From Glutinoglossum americanum (Eukaryota > Ascomycota > Geoglossomycetes > Geoglossales > Geoglossaceae), in NCBI GenBank assembly GCA_020080175.1, contig JAGHQL010000003.1:124001-188000 (forward strand): DNA of 64,000 nt, read 5' to 3'. The position numbers and the translations under genes are program-made. The notes below the pieces were generated by a model. The model was not told where the DNA came from. It worked only from the letters and a program-made list of their open reading frames with translations, and ran no database searches. Shown one piece after another: positions 58,929-64,000 of this stretch; positions within the stretch are counted from its first letter, which is position 1; each line of letters opens with the position of its first letter.

Positions 58929-60152
58929 ATGCCGCCGGGCTCTTACTCCACCACGCAGAAGAGCTACATAGCGCAATTCACTGCCTTTACCCAATCTAGC
59001 GATAGAATCGCTGCGCGTGTAGGCCCTACCCTTATCCCTTGATGATTTCACGTTCCCTTCGATACCCTACTTTGATAAAGGCCGTTTGACTAACCTTATC
59101 TGGTGTGAATTAAATAGTTCTTAAAGTCACATAATTGGAATGTAGAACAAGCGGTAGATGCGTGAGTATTACCTACCCTGGACACTGGTTTGGCAACCAA
59201 TATGTTCCAAACAAGAGGAGGGTCCGCGGGAGATCTGGCTGTCACAGTTTGCAAAGCTGTGTAAAATTATTCGGACTACCACGGGGGTTTAGAGGGCAAG
59301 AGCTTGCTGAATTTTTTTATCTTGTGACAGTTACTTTCAGAATCCTGGAGGTACATCTGTGGGAGGTCCATCAGGAAGTTCGACGGGCGCTTTGAGCAAA
59401 CTCTTCGACCAGTATAGAGGTACCGATATCTGGTAGCCGACTGTGACATGGGGGAAAGGCACTGATTCTTATTGCGGATGCAGACCCCACAAATGACCCT
59501 ACAGATACTATCACAGTGAATGGTGCCATGAAATATTTTACAGATATCAAGGTTGAACTGGAGGAAATCACTGTACTTGTGATTTGCGAAGCTCTCAAGT
59601 CTCCAACTATTGGGGAATTTGCTCGGGATGGGTTCATCGATGGATGGAAGGCTCTTGGGTAATAGTAGCCTGATATCTGGCTGTTTGCCAACATGTACGA
59701 AGTCAGGCTGACAGGAAAACAGCGCCGAAACCCTGGACAAACAGCGAGCTCTCGTCCCCCGCTTGCGCAAGTCAATCCAGACCGACCAAGCGCTTTTCAA
59801 GCGTGTCTATAGAAACACGTTTCTCCTGGCTCGTAACCCTGGACAAAAGGCCGTTGCTCTTGACACAGCAATAGACTACTGGAATCTCTTTTTTAGAAAC
59901 AGCTCTGGCCTTATCTGGAACACCGCCGCAACACCGTGGTTGGACTGGTACATCGAGTATGTCCAGGAACGGTGGAAGAAGACCGTTAATCGCGACATGT
60001 GGAATATGACGCTGGAGTTTGTGCTGAAGTCTACAGAAGACGAGACCCTGAGCTGGTGGGAAGAGGCAGGGGCATGGCCTGGAGTTTTGGACGAGTTTGT
60101 GCACTTTGTAAACGAGAAGAGAGAGAAGGCTGGGAAGATGGAAGTAGAGTGA
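58929..60152 (+). CDS. DCN1: Cullin neddylation protein DCN1
   Basis: Co-E3 that helps Ubc12 place NEDD8 on cullins. Predicted 275 residues from five exons: 58929-59018, 59118-59161, 59331-59419, 59484-59658 and 59723-60152. UBA-like N-terminus: STTQKSYIAQFTAFTQSSDR and LKSHNWNVEQAVDAYFQNP. The PONY domain follows: LSKLFDQYRDPTNDPTDT, GAMKYFTDIKVELEEITVLV, TDQALFKRVYRNTFLLAR, TTPWLDW-like ATPWLDWYIEYVQERWKKTV and WNMTLEFVLK. The fourth intron's acceptor (59722) was chosen by frame: the nearer AG gives the wrong phase. The 169-bp second intron is the longest in the gene. Confidence 0.93.
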
Positions 60153-60536
60153 ACCTGGTAGCATGATTGACTGGCGTCTTGGGCGTGATGCATATATCCA
60201 ATGTGCGTTAATTCAGAACCGGTCTGTTAGGGGGACGGTTGCTTATTCGAAGGCAAGTAATGCATACTAAAGTTGGATCTGGTTGCCTCCTTACATTGGA
60301 AATAAGAACGCAGCAGATTCTGCCGCACAATAGTACAACGGTCTCAACTCGCAAACGGCGAAAAGTTGATTCCTGAACGAGGAGATAAGGTGAGCTGTTG
60401 GGACATCTATGTCCTATTTTCAGCGCTGCTGGATGACATATCTTGACTGCGCTACCCATATTGTAAAATTGGACGGGTAATAAGATAGGTAGCTAGGCAA
60501 AAGAGACATGAGTACTCCTACAACAGGAGATATGTG
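60153..60536. other. Convergent intergenic region
   Basis: Nothing recognised between the DCN1 and ZRG17 stops. Confidence 0.5.
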
Positions 60537-62046
60537 TCACTCATGCAGCATCTGCATAGAAACCTCCCATCGCTGTCCCCCACTACCATAGCCACCACCA
60601 AGCCTATTTCTTATCAGGCTTGTCACTCTTTCCCTGAGCCTCGTGACTGTGTCTTCGCTACCATGGACTCTTAGCTTCAGGTTGGCCATGCATAGGCCGT
60701 AGTGCACTTGCCAAAACCTTGCCTCTTCCACCGTGTTAACTGCTGGGTCATTCTCGATCTCTCTCATGACGTCAGAGACGCCGCTTCCGGAGTAACTCAT
60801 AAGGAGCATAAACCCTAGGGTTTTCACGAGACGAAAACCCAAGATACACATGGAAACCGCGATCGTGGTGGATAGAAGACGATCGAGCCAAATGTACATC
60901 TCAACGGATAGCAGAGGCAGTAAGAGAAGCAATGCGGAGCACGAAAGGGTGAGGAAATGGGAGGGATTGCTCAGGACAGAGGGCAGCGATGAGATATAGG
61001 CAAATCTCATTGCTTTGCCAATTCGGGCGTGATTTTTAAGCCCGATCGCGGAGACAAGCGTAGAGATTATTGCAAGGAGAGAAGCGAGATCCACGCTTCC
61101 AGGAGAAACCCGCTGGTGCCGACGTTCAATCTGAGGTTCGTGACCAACATGTTCCAGAACATGCTGGAGATTGTGGGATATGAGATCCATGCCCATGAAA
61201 AGGAGAAACACAGACATAGCAAATCCAGCGAGTACTTCTGCGCGTTCCAGCCTATCCGAGAGTTAGGCACCTAGATATCTGGCCTCTGAACATAAGGGGA
61301 CTTTACATACCCAAAAGGGTGTCGTATACTCGACCGTTTCCAGACCTCGAAGTTTCCAAGAACATCCACTACAACGCATAGAGTAGCTCCTAATGCATCG
61401 AAGAGAATGAGGTGAGAGAGCGCCGTCAGAGCAAGTGAGCCTTGGGCGCTCCACAATGTATATCCGGCAACAAGAGCGTGACATAGACACCACCATATCC
61501 GCGACCGCTGCTCCGTCGACATACTCCTACGACATTCATTAAACGTGGGCATTGGAAGTGACGCAGGCAAAGCAAGAGGAGCGCGAGGTGGGGGCTCTAG
61601 GAATATTTGATGGGATACGCTGCTGTGTTTAAATTTGTGACCGCGTCGCTGACCAACATTCTGGGATGGTGTGTGTCAGCAAAGTAGGAGTGTTTGCCTT
61701 CAATGAACTTACTTACGGACTTTATGACTGGAGATTTGGAGAGAGTTGTGGTTTGGAAATTGAACGGGTTCCCGCTACTGGCAGGACGATTCGACGTTCC
61801 TCCGACGTCAAAGCCATCTACAGCCTTCATCGTGTTGACTGACGATGGTGAAGCGCTCATGGCCGAAGCCATTGAGTTGAAACGAAGATCAAATGACCCA
61901 ACAATCGGCGATAGAGCGTTGGGATCATATATCGGGTCTGCATGCATCGGCGGACTGCCATTTAGGTCTGGGCTCGCGGTGTATTGATCCTCTGGAGGAG
62001 GAGTAGGCGTTCGAGGGGGAACCGGGAGAGGAAGGCCTGAGGCCAT
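60537..62046 (-). CDS. ZRG17: Zrg17-type cation diffusion facilitator
   Basis: Predicted 464 residues from three exons: 62046-61717, 61660-61311 and 61251-60537. A Pro/Ser-rich cytosolic N-terminus (LPLPVPPRTPTPPPEDQY) leads to CDF membrane segments: RIWWCLCHALVAGYTLWSAQ, LALTALSHLILFDALGATLC, LERAEVLAGFAMSVFLLFMG, and later helices (LLAIISTLVSAIGLKNHA, LTLSCSALLLLLPLLSVEMY). The C-terminal domain includes EARFWQVHYGLCMANLKLRV. In yeast Zrg17 pairs with Msc2 to carry zinc into the ER, and the Asp/His transport residues are incomplete in Zrg17-type subunits, as seems so here. An upstream ORF extension has only a TTG start, so ATG at 62046 is used. Confidence 0.87.
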
Positions 62047-62363
62047 TGTGGGCGAGACAACAAAAATGGGCCCAGCACTCACCCTCAGCTCACCCAGATA
62101 ACGCCGCCTTAGCGGGGTGAGCCAGTAAAAGAGATCTCCTACGACAGAAATCCGCGTTGCATTTACCAGCGCCCTCACCCGTTGGCGCCGAAGACGTGAG
62201 AGAAATTCCGCTAGTAATTGTTTTGACGGCGGGGAGTTGGCTCGGGGGCGAGCGACCAATGGAAGTCGGGGCGGGTCTTTAACCTTGGCAAATCCTTAAC
62301 TACGGGCCACCACATCCAAATCATCTATTTCCATCAACCATGATAAAATACTAAGGATAGTCC
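62047..62363. promoter_or_regulatory. Divergent promoter, ZRG17 / TUL1
   Basis: A 317-bp spacer separates two genes for endomembrane proteins. It remains open as an N-terminal extension of ZRG17 without an ATG. No specific site identified. Confidence 0.5.
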
Positions 62364-64000
62364 ATGGACTCTCCTCGCCTTGTCCTCTTGGTATTCTTGC
62401 TCCTGTTCCTGTTCCTTTCGCCAGACAGCCAGCAGCCCAGCCAGTCGCAACAGAACGAGCTTGATGATCTCATTGCCGAGGAGCACAATGCACTCGAGGT
62501 CCTCCGCAGTTCCCGCTATGGAGATTTAGATGTCTACCAGGGGACATGGTTGAATATCACAGGATTCAGGGATGTGGATGGGCTGGCCTGGGATGTGCTA
62601 CCAGATGTCAAGCACCAGGCACAAGAGCAATTGAAGTACTTTTTGGGTGAAGAGGGCCAGAGGAAGTTGTATGGACTGGACGTGCCTGTAACGGCTGATG
62701 CCAGTGTTGACGGAGGAAAGGCCCAAGATCGCTTGCAGCTAGATAATGGGCAAATATCGCTCTACCGGAATGTTACTGGGATTGTCCGTGGAAACTGGAG
62801 GCGTTCACCACCATTCCGGAGTATACGCCCTCCAAGGATTAACCTCACGAGTTTAACTCCCCAAGTTGCGCTTACAAGCCAGGATTATGATAGGAATGTT
62901 ACTGGGTCTGGTGGGAAAATTCAGATTCGGCTCGATGAGAAGACGGGGGAGGAACTGGTGGTGAGCGATGATGTGGTAAGGGAGATCTCTGGAACCATGA
63001 CGCTGCGGGATGAATCATCCCCTGGAGATGGGTGGGATATCAACCTGCATGGTGTCCACTTCCAGAGCTTTGGAGGCTTAATTCTTACAACGACGAGCGA
63101 GAAGTTCGTCTTCCCAGTCCCGAGTTGACGAGGTCGAAGATCTGATGAATGACGTTAAACAGATTTGCCGGGCTGTTCGCTCTGCCTCACTTCTCCTTAT
63201 CACCGCATACCTACTCTCTTGTCCAAGGCTTGCTAAACAAGACACTATCCTCTGCTATCCTCGCGCAGGAGTCTTCGATGTCTAAAAGCCCTATATATCC
63301 CTGGGCTTCTTCGTCCAACCATCCGTCGGACATTTTATTCCCTACCCCTCGTTGCGAATATGTTGTATATCTTCAGCAAGATCCGGTGGAATTCAAAATT
63401 GGTAGAGTTTCATCAGCGACACTAAAGTTACTTGAGGATGAACTGCGTTTTCCGACTGGCGCTCCTGTCCCAAATGCACCAGATATGGTAATGTCCATGA
63501 CGCTTTTCTCTCCTGACTGTGGGTTTGTGCTCGAGTCCGTGGGGCCACCGGAGTCTACAACTCATTCAGCCAACCATCTGAGGGGACCGAAGATAGAATC
63601 TTTTCTATGGCTTGTAAAGCGCGTCTCGGCACTTTTCGCTATCATCAGCGGTCTACAGATAGTCCTTCTCATCCGACAAATGAATGAGGCTGCCACACCA
63701 TCTACGGTTAGTCGGATCAGCTTCTATACTATTGCAATTATGGCTATGGGAGATGGATTCATGCTCATGGGCTTCCTAACGGCGGGAATTTACATCGATG
63801 CAGCATTTTTAATGCTATTCAGCACAGCCTTCATTGCATTCCTCTCGGTCTGCGTTTTCGGAATGAGGTTTCTAATTGCTATCTGGCGGGTCCAAGCGCC
63901 TGAAAGACGGGAAAGGGAGAGGTCAGGTAGCCCCACTAATGGTACACCGAGCCAGACAAGGCAAACACCAGCTACAGTCACACCGGCAGGGACAGAAACC
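62364..64000 (+). CDS. TUL1: DSC/Tul1 Golgi E3 ligase subunit, 5' part (cut by window end)
   Basis: N-terminal part of the transmembrane RING ligase of the Dsc complex (DscA/Tul1), which in fungi cleaves SREBP-type factors and removes misplaced Golgi membrane proteins. The first exon runs 62364 to about 63125: signal peptide (LVLLVFLLLFLFLSPDSQ), then the lumenal domain (YQGTWLNITGFRDVDGLAWD, VRGNWRRSPPFRS, GMT-like EISGTMTLRD, GVHFQSFGGLILTTTSEKF). The frame resumes at about 63163 (KFAGLFALPHFSLSP-like region) and continues through three membrane helices from about 63600 (FAIISGLQIVLLIRQM, YTIAIMAMGDGFMLMGFL, LMLFSTAFIAFLSVCVFGMR). The RING lies beyond the window. The junction at 63124-63162 does not fit a GT-AG intron in phase; one base seems missing. 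Confidence 0.85.

Noticed and set aside
1-64000. Transposons, LTR or virus-like elements, CRISPR arrays
   Set aside because: I saw no reverse transcriptase, integrase, transposase, capsid-like ORF, long terminal repeats or spaced direct repeats.

Overview
The window reads as nuclear DNA of a filamentous ascomycete (Pezizomycotina). Genes are close together (about 30 in 64 kb, most of them conserved), most are split by many short GT-AG introns (typically 45-80 bp), and several families are typical of filamentous fungi: a SamB/Mub1-type MYND protein, a Dsc/Tul1 ubiquitin ligase, a Zrg17-type cation facilitator and a Dnf3-type flippase. Which class of Pezizomycotina it comes from cannot be fixed from the sequence alone. 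I see no retroelement, DNA transposon, rRNA, convincing tRNA or CRISPR array. Exon boundaries were read by eye from splice consensus, frame and protein-family conservation.

Layout. 1-9.3 kb: a Ser-rich NOPCHAP1-like protein (+), then on the minus strand GDA1, a short kinesin-3 and a PPPDE-thioredoxin-PUL fusion protein. 9.5-14.1 kb: VPS16 (-), divergent from a magnesium-chelatase-like AAA protein (+). 14.6-17.9 kb: a degenerate EF-hand protein (-) and two orphan small ORFs. 17.9-21.8 kb: a Sec14/PDR16-like lipid transfer protein (-), divergent from POL12 (+). 22-24.2 kb: a small Cys-rich protein (-), APC13 (-) and RPS29 (+). 25-31 kb: mitochondrial EF-Tu, mitochondrial IF3 and MKT1, all minus. 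31.2-35.5 kb: a 2-oxoglutarate/Fe(II) oxygenase (+) and the MYND protein (-). 37.6-43.1 kb: a Dnf3-type P4-ATPase (+). 43.1-46.4 kb: a gene-poor stretch leading into a homeobox transcription factor (+). 49.2-54.8 kb: GEP4 (-), SMD3 (+), an adaptin-binding p34-like protein (+) and the alpha subunit of mitochondrial processing peptidase (-). 55.9-64 kb: an FHA-RING ligase of the Dma type (+), DCN1 (+), ZRG17 (-) and TUL1/dscA (+), the last cut by the window end.

Themes. Several genes serve membrane traffic and Golgi/ER homeostasis (GDA1, VPS16, the Sec14-like protein, DNF3, the p34-like protein, ZRG17, TUL1), mitochondria (TUF1, IF3, GEP4, MAS2) and ubiquitin/NEDD8/SUMO control (APC13, the Dma-like ligase, DCN1, TUL1, Mub1-like, PPPDE fusion). 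This is probably ordinary housekeeping clustering, not an operon-like system. The most unusual structural feature is the number of very small exons: an ATG-only first exon, a 7-nt first exon, internal exons of 15, 17, 18 and 29 nt, and a 9-nt last exon. I found no new multi-gene system; the nearest things to undescribed are the orphan ORFs and the tri-domain PPPDE fusion.
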